Below, one piece after another: positions 42,965 through 56,555 of a DNA stretch of 64,000 nucleotides. The position numbers and the translations under genes are program-made. The first letter of the stretch is position 1, and each line of letters starts with the position of its first letter. The notes under the pieces are model-generated. The model worked only from the letters and a program-made list of their open reading frames with translations, was not told the DNA's origin and searched no databases. This stretch comes from Labia minor (taxonomy: Eukaryota; Arthropoda; Insecta; Dermaptera; Spongiphoridae), in contig OY720347.1 of assembly GCA_963082975.1 (NCBI GenBank), positions 31,947,398 to 32,011,397 on the forward strand. Direction: 5' to 3'.

Positions 42965-43860
42965 TCTTTTTGTTTTATTTCTGACATTGACATTTAACAG
43001 TATATAATAAATAAAATTTTAATTTGCCATTTTATTATTATATACAATATTTAAGAGACTAAAATATCTTCTCCAATTTTGAAAATATCATATAACTACA
43101 TGATGAGAACTGTAATATTTCATATAAATTATTTATTATAATAAAGTGTAATAAACAAAACACTAAAATTACCCCTAACTAATTACCTATATAAAAAAAA
43201 CATTTATAACTCCATACCTGATTATTATAATTAAATAAATGTTCAAAAAATAATAATAAAATATTTTTTTTCTTTACTTAAGAAATACTTCCTTGATTTT
43301 TTTAAAATTTTTAATTATTTTAAATTGTTTATTTCAGTTATCAGATTGTAAATCTCGTTCTTGGCACATAATTCATTTAACTATTTAAATATATTCATTT
43401 TAATTACTTAAATAACTAATAATAAAAATAGCTATATCCAGTATTATTAAAATATTATTTATCATTCAAATGTTCTGTTTTTATTTTTTAAATAAAAGAA
43501 AAATTAATTATTATATTTATAATAAAGAAGAAGATTAGTAATTTTTTTTTCAATCCAAAAATTTGAAATTATTGTGAATCTTATCAACTTCTCGTCTATT
43601 AAAAAGAAATGTTGCCTAATTTAAGGGGACAGCAGAATTGTAGATTTATTAACTTATATTATATTTTAAGATCAAAGAAATAAATAAATTTAATATAATA
43701 ATAAAATAATTTATATAAATATATACGATTATGAGATTAATTAAAAAAAAAAAGAAAAATCTGATATATGATTATTTGTATATAAGTAAGTTTATTTGTT
43801 TTTTACAATAAATTGTCTACATTCCCTTTGATATTAATTTCAATTAAATGTTGATGAGAA
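40561..43860. other. AT-rich non-coding DNA
   Basis: It contains a mildly richer stretch at 41200-42000, an (ATTTT)n run at about 42670-42695 and a (TA)n tract at 42933-42960. A 64-codon plus-strand frame at 41636-41830 begins with a hydrophobic run, but has no family match and AT-rich context, so it is not called. Confidence 0.5.
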
Positions 43861-44560
43861 AACAATTAACGAGTCTGCTGTTATTTTTATATTTTTCCTT
43901 TCCTTTATAATGACTTTAAATTGAGGTTTCAATGAAATAAAGGTTTCGCGTGTTTTATGGTTGAAAGAAACTCAATTAATTTGCCGAGTCCATTGTAAAA
44001 TGTAAACGTAATTTCTCCCCCATTTGGGCCCTTGGATTCCCTTCATCCCCCGTGCAGTATATAGGGGTAGTCAAGCCTCGTAGGGTTATTCTGAGTGATT
44101 ACCTAATGGATATATTGCAAGTTAAACGCATTGGAAGATAAATGGACACTGATGTGGCAAATTTCATTAGCGTGTCGGACGGGAGAGAGCGCTCGCGGCG
44201 CTCCAACCCCAAACCAAACCCCTTCAACTCGATCAATCACCAGCCCTTGCCCACATCCACTTGCCTATTGTTTTTATACCAGTCATTTTTCCCGATTTTT
44301 TTCCCTCTTTTTTTTCTTTTTTTTTTTTTGGATAGATTGGGATTTATACATGAAGCTGGAGTTGGCTGGCTGGCTGGCTGGCATCAGAGCACCCCTCAGT
44401 CTCATGATTCGCTCACTGAGTTCGTCAATACAAAACAAATCCCAACCTCTTTCTCTCCTTCTTTGAGGCACTTTAAGAAAATGAGATGTTTCCCTTTTAT
44501 TGAAAAGAGCTCAAGAACAACAATTGGATTTTTTTTACTCTTTACCTTCAATTTTTTTAT
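43861..44560. promoter_or_regulatory. GC-richer block, candidate distal regulatory DNA
   Basis: The core at 43970-44280 is mixed with CpGs (GAGCGCTCGCGGCGCTCC near 44187, a short palindrome-like core). A (GGCT)n run lies at about 44360-44382. Overlapping plus-strand frames of 111 and 143 codons cross a poly-T tract and lack motifs. Confidence 0.3.
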
Positions 44561-46280
44561 AGTATTTATTTAAAGTAAAAAAAAAATTGCCAACTTTTTG
44601 GCTCATTGACGCCTTTGAAAAACAAAAATTTTTTTCACACCCCGTTTCCTTGACTAAATATAATTAAAATGTTTAAACTTTAATATGTTCCTTCACTTGT
44701 TCTTTTATATTTGAAAATGTCCCCAAAAATAGTCAATAGAAAAACTTAAAATAATTAATAATTTAAATAATTCTAAGGTTTAGGATGTAATTAATTAAGG
44801 TAGCATTATAGGGTATTTAAAATATTTTTTTAGTCAATTATTTTTATTTTGAAAATCAATTTTAATTTTTTTTTATTTTGCTGAGAGATATTTCTTTGTC
44901 CTCTAGTTTACCAAGACACATCGCTGAACAGCTAATATAACTAATAATAATAATAATCAAAAGAATTTAATGGCAAGTAATTTCAAGAATATAAATAATA
45001 AAATGGTATTTAATTAATATAATATTTAATTATATTCCCGTTCAAAATATAATAAGAAATTTCTGTTCAAATTATAATTCTTAAAAAGGTGAAGTACAGA
45101 AATAACTATAATTATCATTTAATTAATTTATATAATTCTTACTTAATCATAAAATAATAAAATTGAATTGATATCCATAAGATATTAAGTTATCGGTAAA
45201 GGAGGAGGACCAAGTTTTTCAAATCTTATTCTTTTAAAAATCACCAACCAAAAAAGTGGAATTAGCTTAATTATATTTCACCTGCTTGTCAGCAAGGAAA
45301 ACAGAGATTATGTGATATTAACTTTAGAAATTAAATAATTATAACAAGTATGTTAAGGCTATTATTTCCTCTAATTTTTTCTTTTTTACAGTTTTACTTC
45401 TAAGATTTATTTACTAAAAATGTTTATTTTTAGAAAACGAAAAAGTATAATCCAATTTTCAAAATCGATTTAAAAAAACATTAAAAATAGTTAAAATTGA
45501 AATTATATTTTATTTTTAAATTTTAATATAATTATTTTACCACTTAATCTTGATAAGTTGGTTTAATCTTAAAACTTATATATTTTTGTTTTTTTTTGTT
45601 TATATATTTTATATATAAAAAACATGGGTATATATTTATCATTTGTATATTTTTTATATTATTAGTATATATTTTTGTCAAAATAATAATCTCATTATTT
45701 TACAGAGAGATTTTTTAAAATATATAATATTAATAATTTTCTTTTTTCTATAATAAATAAATAATGAATATAAAAATTATATTATATATAATTAACTATA
45801 TATTAGAATAATTATTTTTTCCCAATTTTTTTATATTAAATTTAATTTTAATTTAATATTAAATTTTCTATTAAATTATATTAATCACAAATAATTGATA
45901 TTAAATATAATTTTCAGTATAATTAATTAATTTATATGAAAGTGTTATATAATACTAGAAAATAAGTCCATCTTTTCGGGTGTTTTTAGGTTATAATTAT
46001 AGAAGAGAATTTTACTTACTTAAAAAAAATTAACATTCATAACGAAATATATATATATATATATATATATTTATAATATTATTCATAGGTGACTACTATA
46101 ATTATTATAATGAGGTTTTTAATTAATAAATATTATGGAGTTTTTAGTTGATGTTCTTTTTGTTTTTATTGTATGTCGTAACAGCTTTAGTAGATATTAT
46201 CACACTATATTCAAATCGAAAAATGTATATCTAGTTCTATATTTATTCAAAAAAAAGTGTGTTTAGATATAATCTAACAG
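44561..46280. other. AT-rich non-coding DNA
   Basis: Only A/T-rich sequence, with a (TA)n at about 46047-46070. No feature is supported. Confidence 0.6.
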
Positions 46281-46289
46281 AGCGTATTA

Positions 46290-46940
46290 GTGTCAAACTT
46301 AATCTAGATTAATAGGAATGTAACGTGACATTTTTCTAGTTTAATGTGTGCAGATGATTAGAACACGGCCAGCTTGGAGTTTTAGTCATGTTTTTCAACG
46401 AAAAACAAACAGACATCCGTGTAGGGCTTAAAAAGTTAGAAGTTCGATTTTGAAGGTAAAGTGGTATGGTGAAGGCAATGTTCGGTTTTATCCTAGGCTG
46501 GTAATAACTTTTCATTTTAGTCGATAGCTGTTGCTGATACTACACCTAGTATCAAGGAAACGAGTAAAAAGCCCCTTTGGAACGTTCCCCATTTGTTTCC
46601 ATTTCGAGTTTCGGAAGAAAAGGATTTATCAACAATGCTAGAAAATGAAACCAGCTGCAAGGTTTATTATTAATATGGCATTCATGTTCAATTAGGAGCA
46701 TCGAGGCTTTTGGTAAAATAAAGGAAAGTTTGCAGGGAAAAAAAGTGCCGGGACAGGAGCCAATTACAGACGTCAAGTTGTCAGACTGAGTTGCAAGATG
46801 GTTGCTTGTTTGCCCAACATGGCCTCTTCAGATATGGGGAGGGGGACAATGTATGTGTGAAAAAGCTGGCTGTGTTTTTTTTTTGTTTTTGGTTCCTTCA
46901 AAGTTCATTAATTAATCACTCATCGTTACCACCTTCATTT
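46290..46940. promoter_or_regulatory. Mixed-composition block, candidate regulatory DNA
   Basis: About 600 bp of unique-looking sequence with no coding motif, bounded by (TA)n-rich DNA on both sides. Function is inferred from composition only. Confidence 0.28.
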
Positions 46941-49120
46941 ATTACACGTGTACAATTATTATATATATATATATATATATGATAAATTATAAAAATATTT
47001 TTTATATAGTTATAATATAATTTCTCAATAAAATATAATAATTATATTTACAGGAATAAAGGATAGAAAATACAAATAATTTCAATAATCATAAAATAGA
47101 AATAAAATGTTTAATTTCTAATTAGAAAAAAATACAATTTAATAAATATAAACATTACATCTACGGAATTATAAATTGTAATATTTTATAGTTTTTTCTA
47201 GACATGTATAAACTTGTTTATTTTATTTAGCTATATTAAAAATTAAATTAGACATTTATTTAAATAATCAAATAAAAAAAAAATATAATTAATTAAATCT
47301 TTATCCATTAATTATATCTAATTTATTCATTCATTTATTTATCTATTTAATACATTTTATTAGAAAGTATATAGACAGGAAGAGTCTATTAAAAATTAAT
47401 AAATTGTATTTAAGAATAAAAAAGAAATCAAATTGGCTATTTATAATGTAAATCCTTTTTTTTTTTATTAAATTCATTCCATATGAAAAAATAAAATTTC
47501 GTTCACTAAATAGAAGAAATGATTGCGATTAATTTTTTTAATGGATTTTTATTAATATAATAATCAAAGACAATTCTAATTTGAAACTTAAGATAAAGAA
47601 TCAATTAATAAAAACAAAAAAAAAAAACATTGATAAGAAGGCATTACGTGAATAAGTCACATTCTGGCGGATCACTTAAAGAAAGATTAATAAGCCTTCG
47701 GATTCAAAGTAGCTACTCTATATAATTGCTACTATTCTACTAATCAAACTAGATTAATTAATGGCAAACACATGTATTATTACAATTTTTACAAGAAAAA
47801 ACCATCCTATATTAAATTCATTAATAGGTGATAAGACCACTGATAAGAATGTGATTAGATAGGAAGCCGGTGAGATCAAAATGTTTTTGTTAGGCAATTA
47901 GCTGATAAAAATGATAAGTGGCTATCGCGCCACCAATTGGTCGCAACTGATTGATTGAAGAATGGCAACTTTGGGTTGGTAATTGATAAGCAATATTTAA
48001 ATCATGGCGGATAATTTATTGGAAATTTTAGAAACAGTTTTTTTATTTTTTATTTTCAGATAAAGAATTTAATGAAAGATAAAATATGTATTTCAATTTA
48101 AAAAAAAAATGATTTTAAACACTCATTTATTATTAAATCTTTTTATTTAATTAAAAAAAAAATGGAGCCGCCAAAAATTTATGTATTTATGTTGCCAAAT
48201 AAAAAAAAAATACTGCTGATTTATTTTTTAATATTACATATAAAGCAAATCATTTATATATCATTTCATTATCATTTTTAGGTCATTTCTATTTAATTAA
48301 CTCTCTGAAATCAACTTATAAATAAAATATTATAAATATATATTATTTATTAAAAATAGAATATTTTAGTATTCCACATATCATTACTCAATCATTATAT
48401 ATCATTAAATTTAATTTAAATAAATAATATTATTAAAATATATTTTGTTATCTGTATATATATATAATTTAAAATTATCTTAAATTTTTGTCATTTTTTT
48501 CGATTAAAAATTTTGATGGGTGAACACAATAGCGTCTTTATCGTTTATCCGAAGAGGAAGTATATTTCCTTCAAACAATGATTGTCTTTATTTAATTAAT
48601 TTATTTAACTTTAAAATATTAATAGATATCAATCATAATAACAGCGCTTTATGAACAAACTAATTATTAAAATTGAAAATGAAATTTAAAATAAAAAAAA
48701 ATGTTATAAAACCACAAAACAATTCTGGTGGCTTAAATTGATGAAAATATTTTTCTTTTCTTTTTGAATTTCCAATTGAAAATCATAAAAGTTCAATATA
48801 GTATAATTTTTTTGGACTATTAAAAAAAGATTGTTTTATTAACTTTCAAGTAATTCTTAAATAGTTTCAATTTTATAATTTATCATAAAAAAAAAAATAA
48901 TTAATATCAGTAATAGGTAAAATAGGTAAAATTATTTTTATTTCTTAGAAAATAAAAAAAATAAATAATAACTAGTTTTTATACATAATTTATTCTTTAT
49001 TTAATTTATTAAATAATAAATCCTTAATTGTCATCGCGTAATGCAATTTAATCATAAAAATAAAAAAACAAAATAATTTTCTTTTTGAATTACTGTACAA
49101 ATGATAATTAATTATTTTTT
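46941..49120. other. AT-rich DNA with a small richer block at 47640-48010
   Basis: The embedded block has mixed composition and contains repeated GATAAG/CTGATAA words (for example near 47831, 47851, 47910 and 47990), which are GATA-type sites. The rest is featureless. Confidence 0.4.
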
Positions 49121-49189
49121 CAATTCATATCACGTTCAATGAAGATATGAAAACAATACACCAAGATTTTCAATGTTCAGCATTTGAAT

Positions 49190-49780
49190 TCTTTTTTTTT
49201 TAGCCGAGTGGCCTTTTCAGAGAAACGCGATTCACTTCTTGGCAACCCAGTTTGTTAGTGAACAGGGAGGGTTGCTACTTGAGGGTGAGTCAAGTAAATA
49301 TATCCTTATATAATAGCATCTCTCCATTGGGTTTATTACAGTCATTCAATGTCACTTAACGCGGCTCCCCTCGTTTCTATTGACTTAGCGAATGATTCCC
49401 TTCAGCAAACACTCCCTCAAAAAGAACCAAGAAAGCTGCTGTCAGATGGTGAGCTTAATCTATTTCCATTTAATAAATACGAGCTTCAATTAACTAAATA
49501 ATCGCCCTTTACAATCGTATAAATTAAATTATTATTTGTTGCATCAAACAAATCCATTTTTCTAGGAGGACCAAATGTAATGGGATTTGTTTTACGCTTC
49601 AATCTGTTGACACATTCATGAATGAATTGAAAAAGAAAAGAGAATATTAGAGTTAATTCATAAGCATAAATAGGAATTAAATTATTTGTCCATTATGGTC
49701 AATGATAATTAATTATAAAGTGAAGCAATTCAATTCAATTGAGGTTGCCTATTCCAGGCGTTACATTTAACTTTTTTATA
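49190..49780. promoter_or_regulatory. GC-richer block, candidate distal regulatory DNA
   Basis: The block is unique-looking, with its core at 49200-49480. It is followed by sequence with several ATTA cores. No gene is visible. Confidence 0.25.
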
Positions 49781-50337
49781 TAGTAGTATACTATATCATA
49801 ATAATTATTATATTCTAAAAATAAATTTTATTATTAATATTATTGTATTATATAGATTTCAATTATGAAATAAAAATTTTATCTAATATTTTATTATTAT
49901 TAAAATTATTATAATATAAAATTTAATTTAATTCTAAATAAGAAAAATAATAATTAAATAAATTTGGGTATGAATAATAATTTTTTTAAAGTAAGTCAAA
50001 TTCTCTTATATAATTTTAAAATGAAAACACCCGTAAAGATGGGTTTATTTTTTGTGGAATATAAAAATTTCAATTTTTTTAATTAATTATAGTAAAAATT
50101 ATATTAAACATAAAATATATGTGTTTAATTAAAAATTGAGCAGATGTGTAATTTTTATTTAAAAACATTACAAAAAATAAGAATTCTAATAAATATATAA
50201 GTTAGATAAACATATAATCTTTCTATTCAGGAGAGAATTGTCATATGAGTCTTTTCTTACCCCCTTATCGACCTAACAATTATATGCAAGTATTTTGAAA
50301 GTAATCTTATAAATTTATATATTCTACTATTACTACT

Positions 50338-50340
<3 letters not shown>

Positions 50341-50372
<32 letters not shown>
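50341..50372. repeat. (AT)16 microsatellite
   Basis: A perfect AT array at the left edge of the GC-richer block that follows. Confidence 0.95.
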
Positions 50373-50374
<2 letters not shown>

Positions 50375-50379
50375 AAGTA

Positions 50380-50800
50380 TGTATATATTAAGTAGACAGG
50401 CGTATACGCGACTGGCTTGGCAAAGAAGAAGGGGGCTGGCGCCAGAAGAACGTGCAAGAAGAAGAGAAGCCGGAGGTGGCAACCCAACCCCCGTAATTCA
50501 TCTTTCCACCCTCGACGTAGACGGGCTCCCCAAAAACTCCTCCAGTTTTTTGTGCTCGGGTGTCGGAAACCTCTCTACCCACTCTTCACGCCTCCCACGA
50601 CACCAACATTGCCTCTTTTTTAGCACTTTATAGAATCTGGCAGCATATCGAGGAGGGATTCGCAACGCCCTCTTTATATATATATGACAGAATAAAATAT
50701 GTGTAAAAAAACATAACGGTGCGATGGAGATTGGACGAAACGACAATGTGTAAGTAAGAATAAGAATAAAAATGCATCTTTGGAAAAAAATGTGGTAAAA
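50380..50800. promoter_or_regulatory. GC-richer CpG-containing block
   Basis: Mixed sequence with CpGs. Five overlapping frames of 64-84 codons on both strands indicate only that stop codons are scarce in GC-rich DNA. No motif or paired splice site is found. Confidence 0.3.
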
Positions 50801-50903
50801 TTACTTAGAAACAAATAGAAAGTACTTACTAGGTAATAAGGAAAAGATTATTAAATGAAAATAAAATATTTATTATTAAATCACGAAAAGAGATCATAAT
50901 ATA

Positions 50904-50908
<5 letters not shown>

Positions 50909-50948
<40 letters not shown>

Positions 50949-51235
50949 AAATAAACCCATATTTGTTCTTGAACCTAATAAATAAAGGTTTAATGAAAAT
51001 ATTAAATTTATTTTGTTTAATTAAAATTTATTACAATATTTATAATAAATAATAAACAATATTTATTAAAATAAAATAATTTTTAGAACTACATTATTAA
51101 TTACTGAACCGACTAATAAACTTTAATTTAATTATTCTCTTTGAATTAGCTAATAAATATTCTTATATTATGTGATTTATATTTATTTTATAATTTAAAG
51201 ATAAATTTTTACGTGAGTAAATTAGAAAATGTGTG

Positions 51236-51272
<37 letters not shown>
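50909..51272. repeat. Two long (AT)n microsatellites
   Basis: Perfect arrays at 50909-50945 and 51239-51272 lie in featureless AT-rich sequence. Confidence 0.93.
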
Positions 51273-51278
<6 letters not shown>

Positions 51279-51599
51279 TTTATTTATTTATTTTGATTAA
51301 AGAATTTTGCATATATCGCATTCGGATTTGTAAAATGATGTTTATCATGATTGAGTAACTACTAACTCAAAAGAAAATATATTAAGAATAATATTATTAT
51401 TATTAATATTAATAATAATAATAATAATCTGATAATAAAGTAGAATTAAAGTGAAAAATTTTGTCAAAAATAATTTCATTAAGCTTGTGAATAAGATTTA
51501 AATAGATTATAATTTAAACTGATTATTGAAAAACATGAGAAAAGAATAAATTATGACATTATGTGGGTGATGTATAAACATTGATTATAATACTAAATC

Positions 51600-51870
51600 G
51601 AGATAATTGAATAGAATAAGAAATATTTTGCATTGTAGGTGCCACTCCTTGGTGGAGAATGTCTGGGCCAATTACCCCTTGAAAGTGAGTGAGTGAGTGC
51701 CTAGAATCTCAATGCGTCTCTCAATAAGGCCCTATTAAATATGAAAAGTGCCGAATGGCTTTCAGATTGGAGTATAAAGATCTTGAGCTATTTCAATTCT
51801 CCTTTAATGGAAATTTTATAAATCAAATCTATTACCTCACCAGACCGATATTCAATCCATTTAACTATTT
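51600..51870. promoter_or_regulatory. Small GC-richer block
   Basis: About 200 bp of mixed composition including a (GTGA)n-like run GTGAGTGAGTGAGTG near 51685. It has no coding potential. Confidence 0.22.
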
Positions 51871-52865
51871 AATTCAATTTGTGGTTTATAATAAAGAAAT
51901 TTTGGTTTTCAAATAAATTTATAAAGAAATTCTATTGATTCATTTCTACTAGTTAAATATTACTTAAATTTATATAAGTATATTTTATTTTATTTTAAAT
52001 TTTTAATAAATATTTTTAAATAGAATAATTTAAATTTAATGCTATAAAATTATATTTCAATGTCAGGTAAGGAATTTATTTAATTGTTTTAATAAAAAAT
52101 AATAGAGAGAGGAATTTTCTTAAACATTAAAAGTAAATAGATTTAAATAAAAAATATTATTATAAAAATAGAGATTATATAAAAAAATAATAATTAAAAA
52201 AAAACTATCAAGGAGAGATGAAAAATATTTAAAATAAAATAATTAATTGATTAATAATAAATTAAATTGAAATAAAAATCTTAAAATTAAATAAAATAAT
52301 TATTAAATTGATTTTTAAAAGTTTAATTTATATTCATTTTTTCTTCTCATTACTCATTAAAGAAGAATGTTGCGAGTGTAAAGATCATACCTATATAATA
52401 TATCCTAAATAAAATATATTATTATCTTATATTTTATATCATTACAATTTTTTACTTGCATTTAAATTAAATAATATAATAAATAATATGTAATAATCAT
52501 TATAACAAGTTAAAATAAAATATTAATAAAAAAATATGAATATTTTTTTATTAGAGTTAAAATATATTTTATTTTATATTATTAATTAGTTTTTTGGTTT
52601 TTATAAGCAATATATATGTTGTAACATAACAACATTATTTTCATTTGTCACCTTTTTCAACAAATCAAAAACAAAAACAACATTATTTTATTTTATTTTA
52701 TTTTATTTTATATAATATTAAATACCTATAATATTGATTTCATTATTATTTAATAGGATTGGCTGTTTTGTTATTTTGTCTATACATTTGTAAATAAATA
52801 TTATAAATATATAAATATTTATTATAATCTCTATTTATTAATCATTATAATTTATTTATTGATTA

Positions 52866-52920
52866 AGAGCGGAGCTCAGTTCTGGAACTATTGAACTTTG
52901 GATGAGTGTTCAGATCTCAA
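52866..52920 (+). repeat. tRNA-like SINE relic next to an inverted-repeat element
   Basis: GGAGCTCAGTTCTGGAACT resembles a tRNA A-box region, and GAGTGTTCAGATCTC resembles a mutated T arm. It abuts the inverted repeat at 52948-53491 and might belong to the same composite insertion. Confidence 0.4.
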
Positions 52921-52947
52921 AAAGTTCAAAAAAAAAATTTTTTTTTT

Positions 52948-53491
52948 TGCATATATTCGCGTTTCATTACCTCTAGAATTCAAAAATGACTTTAGAATTT
53001 TTCATGTCTGTTTATAGACTATAAATTTATTAATATCTAATCAATAACCGAAAGAAATTCATTTTTAAAAATTAGATATAAAGATTGTCATTCAGTAGCG
53101 CAAAGAATACAATAAAAAATATGTTTATAATATTTATATTTTTATTTTTCTAATATTTACAATATTTCAATTAATCATATTGGCTTTTTTAACTTATTTA
53201 ACACACTGAAAACATTCACATTGTGACTACATTTTTTCTTTTAATTTTTAAGATTATATATACATGTTGTCATTCATTAGTGCAAAGAATACAATACAAA
53301 AACGTCTTCTTATCAAATTTAAAAAAAATAATTTCTGCGGTTAATGATTAGATATTAATAAAATTTATAGCCTATGAACAATAGAGATATGCAAGAATAT
53401 TGTGATGTAATTTCATCGAAATCGGTTCAGCCAATGAAAAATTCTAAAGTAACTTTTGGATTCTAGAGATCATGAAACGTAAAGATATGCA
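52948..53491. mobile_element. Long imperfect inverted-repeat element (about 0.55 kb)
   Basis: The left arm 52948-53010 (TGCATAT...CGTTTCATTA, CTCTAGAATTC, ACTTTAGAATTTTTCA) pairs with the right arm 53435-53491 (TGAAAAATTCTAAAGT, ATTCTAGAGAT, CATGAAACGT, ATATGCA). Inside, TTGTCATTCA(G/T)TAG(C/T)GCAAAGAATACAATA occurs twice as a direct repeat (53085-53118 and 53267-53297). A segment with TCATCGAAATCGGTTCAGCC lies near 53413. There is no coding capacity. Boundaries and superfamily are uncertain. Confidence 0.65.
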
Positions 53492-53729
53492 AAAATTTTT
53501 AGATTCTGAGCAATGTGCAGACAAAAACCTTTTATATATATATAGATGTGAATGTGAATGTGGCATAGTTAAAATAAATAAATTTGTAAACTGGTTAATC
53601 AGTGATTGATTTGAGTTAATAATGAAAAAAAAAAGATAAAAAATAAAAAATGATTTTTTTTTAAAATTTTATATATGAATATCGATAATATTATGAATAT
53701 TTTTCAAACGTTCAATTATATAAGAAAAG

Positions 53730-54060
53730 CGTTAAATTGAATTTAGTGGGTCGCCAGTCCAAGGCATTTCTTTCTCCCTTGGCTTGGCAGGAGGGGTGAG
53801 ATCACCGCTTTCTAATATCCAGCTGCCGAGAGGCGCCTGTCCTGAATAAAACATGGTGCTTATGCATTCTCAAGTGAACCTCCACATCGCACATCCCACA
53901 TCCCAGCTCAAATCCCGACCCCGATTTGGCAGTCTGGGTAAGAAATCCTCGCTTTTATTTCACTCCCCGGGATCAGGACCCACTTTCCAAATTCATGTCA
54001 ATTACGCGACCTAATCAAGACCGAATGGGATAATAAAATCAACAAGAGAAGCTGTTTTTT
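53730..54060. promoter_or_regulatory. GC-richer block with a small open frame
   Basis: Sharply GC-richer than its flanks. A 53-codon frame on the plus strand starts at 53853 and ends at 54014, and a donor-like GGTAAGA occurs in it at about 53937. No product is recognised and codon content is unconvincing, so it is treated as candidate regulatory DNA rather than a gene. Confidence 0.3.
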
Positions 54061-54399
54061 TTTTATTGATGCTCGTTTTATAAACAGATTCACAAATTTT
54101 TTTTTATTAGCTTCTCTTTAAAAACTAAAAAAAAGTATTTTTTTTTTCTAACTAGTTTATTATAATTATCATGTATTATTATTATTATTAATAATAATAA
54201 TATTTTTTATAAGTTGAGAGGTAATTATTTAAAGGCTTAAGGCTAAAATATTTATATATTACAATAGTTTCCAACCTCTTAAGAAAATATTTTTAAAAAA
54301 AAATTATAACTACTTCTAATTTGAGATCTACCTACTATCTTCGATCTTTTTTAGTTAATGGAATTCTAATTTTTATCAAAAATAATCATAAATTGGGCA

Positions 54400-55900
54400 A
54401 GGAATATTGATCAAATAGTATTTCAACGGCCGCTAACTGGCGTATTTGGAAAGGCCTATGTTTTTTTTTCTTTTTGAAAGAATAAATTTATAAAACTGAC
54501 TTGTGATAACCTGGTTCAACAATTTCTTCAATTTATTATCATTTTATATATCAATAATGTTTGTCTATCTATTTATGAGTGAAAAATAAAAAAAAAATGA
54601 TATTACATTGAGGGTTTATTTAGCATCCAATTAAAATTATTTGCCGTTCACGGATCTATGTACTGGTAATTTACCTTCAGAGAATGTAATTGAATGAATA
54701 ATATTGAATAATATTTGTTGAATTTTGAAATATTTTTTTAATGATTAAATATTTTGTTTAATAAAAAAAATACATTTGTCATATTTATTAATTATTAAAA
54801 AAAAAATTACAAATCTGAAAAAAATAATTAAAAAGTTTATATTTTTGAAGGGTTGGGAATTCTAAATCAATTTGTTTATAAATTACCTATGTTTATATTA
54901 AAGAGGTAAAAAAAAATAATAATATAATAATTATATTTTAATATTAGAAACATTATATTTAAAAATAATAATATATTTATTTTTTATACTAGACAAAAAA
55001 AGTGTATTTATTAATATTAATTTTTTTTTTTTTTAATATAAATTATTTTAAATAATAAGTATTTATCGATACATAGGTAATTAGTGATCTTTGTTGTATA
55101 TTATTAGATATAATACAAAAATTGGATATAATTAACTAAAATATATTTAAATATATAATTTATACAAAAATGTTTGTTGATTATTTTTTACTTTTTTTTT
55201 TTTTGGTATTTTTTTCCGTAAAAGAAATTAATTCTAGTCATTTAAAAGTGAAATCATTTAATAGCTGGTTTCTATCTCATTTGCAGATCGGAGACGCATT
55301 TAAAATCCACAATATGTTATTTTTCACAGAAATCATTCTTTAATAGGAGTAAAAAAGATATATATATATATATATCTCCTTTAGTAATTAAGTTTAGAGT
55401 GATATATATATATATATAAAAGTTAAGTATCATATTTGGTTTGAGAATGTAGTTTAGAGACTTTAGATACACATTTTTTCACGTGACTTGTGAATGTGTC
55501 TTTGTATGTGTGTCTATGTATAGGTGAGTGTTTTTTTTTTTATTTTATATTTTAGTATATTTGTAAATGTGAGTGAATAGGTGTGAGAAGAACCATGAAT
55601 TTCTGCCGTCATCATCTGTTTTATGTCAATAGTCCATTCAAATGATTGTCATTTTGCGCAGAACCTCGAAAATTTTCATTCAGATGGTCAAATCGGCTCA
55701 TCCACTCCCAAATGGTCAAAAAGTACCCATAGAGTTCTACTCGAACCTGAATAGACAATTTACAATCTAAAAAAAAAAGAATCAGCATGCAACAGGGTGT
55801 CTTTTTGTGTTCGGGGTCAAGTGTTGCTTATACTCGAATGTAATCAGCTCCATTTCCATGTTGATTTGAAAAAGAATGGTGTACGAAAAAAGGGCTAGGT
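54400..55900. promoter_or_regulatory. Weak mixed blocks at 54400-54720 and 55230-55900
   Basis: Two moderately GC-richer stretches are separated by AT-rich DNA. The second contains (TA)n arrays (55361-55374, 55403-55417) and a TGTGTG-rich run. Nothing coding is visible. Confidence 0.2.
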
Positions 55901-56524
55901 TTTTATAAAATAGATTGTGAATAAAAAACAAAACAAAAAAGGAAATTGGAATCAAAGAGAAGCATTTGTATAATATTCAAATTTTTACTTTATATAATAA
56001 TAATAATAAAAAAAAATGAATATGTATATCGTTCAATTATAATTTAAATGAGTCATTTTGATGTCTAATTATGTGTTAATACATTCAAATATAATGTAAA
56101 TTTTATATTGTGATTTTATTTTTTGCTTTACCATGTCATTTACGATTTAAATTTGTTAATGAATGAGCTTTTGTATAAAGATAACAAACATAAATTTTCA
56201 ATTCTATTTAAAATATATTCTATAAAATACAATAAAAAAGTAAAAAAAGATTGATTAATTTATCTATTAGAAAATAAATAAATTTCTATTATCTATTTAC
56301 AATCATTTTCTTCATAATTAAAATTATAAAAAGAGATATATTTGGATTGTAAAGAGAAATGTGATAATAGTATATAATAAAATAATAATATTAATAAAAA
56401 ATAAATTATTATTGGTATGGATACCTATAGGCCTAAAATTAATTAAAAAATAATTTATATTGAAAATTAAACGATTTTATTTCTAAAATCAATGCATTGT
56501 AAGTTATGGAGTTATATATATATA

Positions 56525-56525
<1 letters not shown>

Positions 56526-56555
<30 letters not shown>
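56526..56555. repeat. (TTA)n microsatellite
   Basis: About ten TTA units abut the left end of the inverted-repeat element that follows. Confidence 0.9.

Noticed and set aside
44131-44573. Plus-strand frames of 111 and 143 codons
   Set aside because: They cross a poly-T tract giving Phe runs, overlap each other in different frames, and have no recognisable motif.
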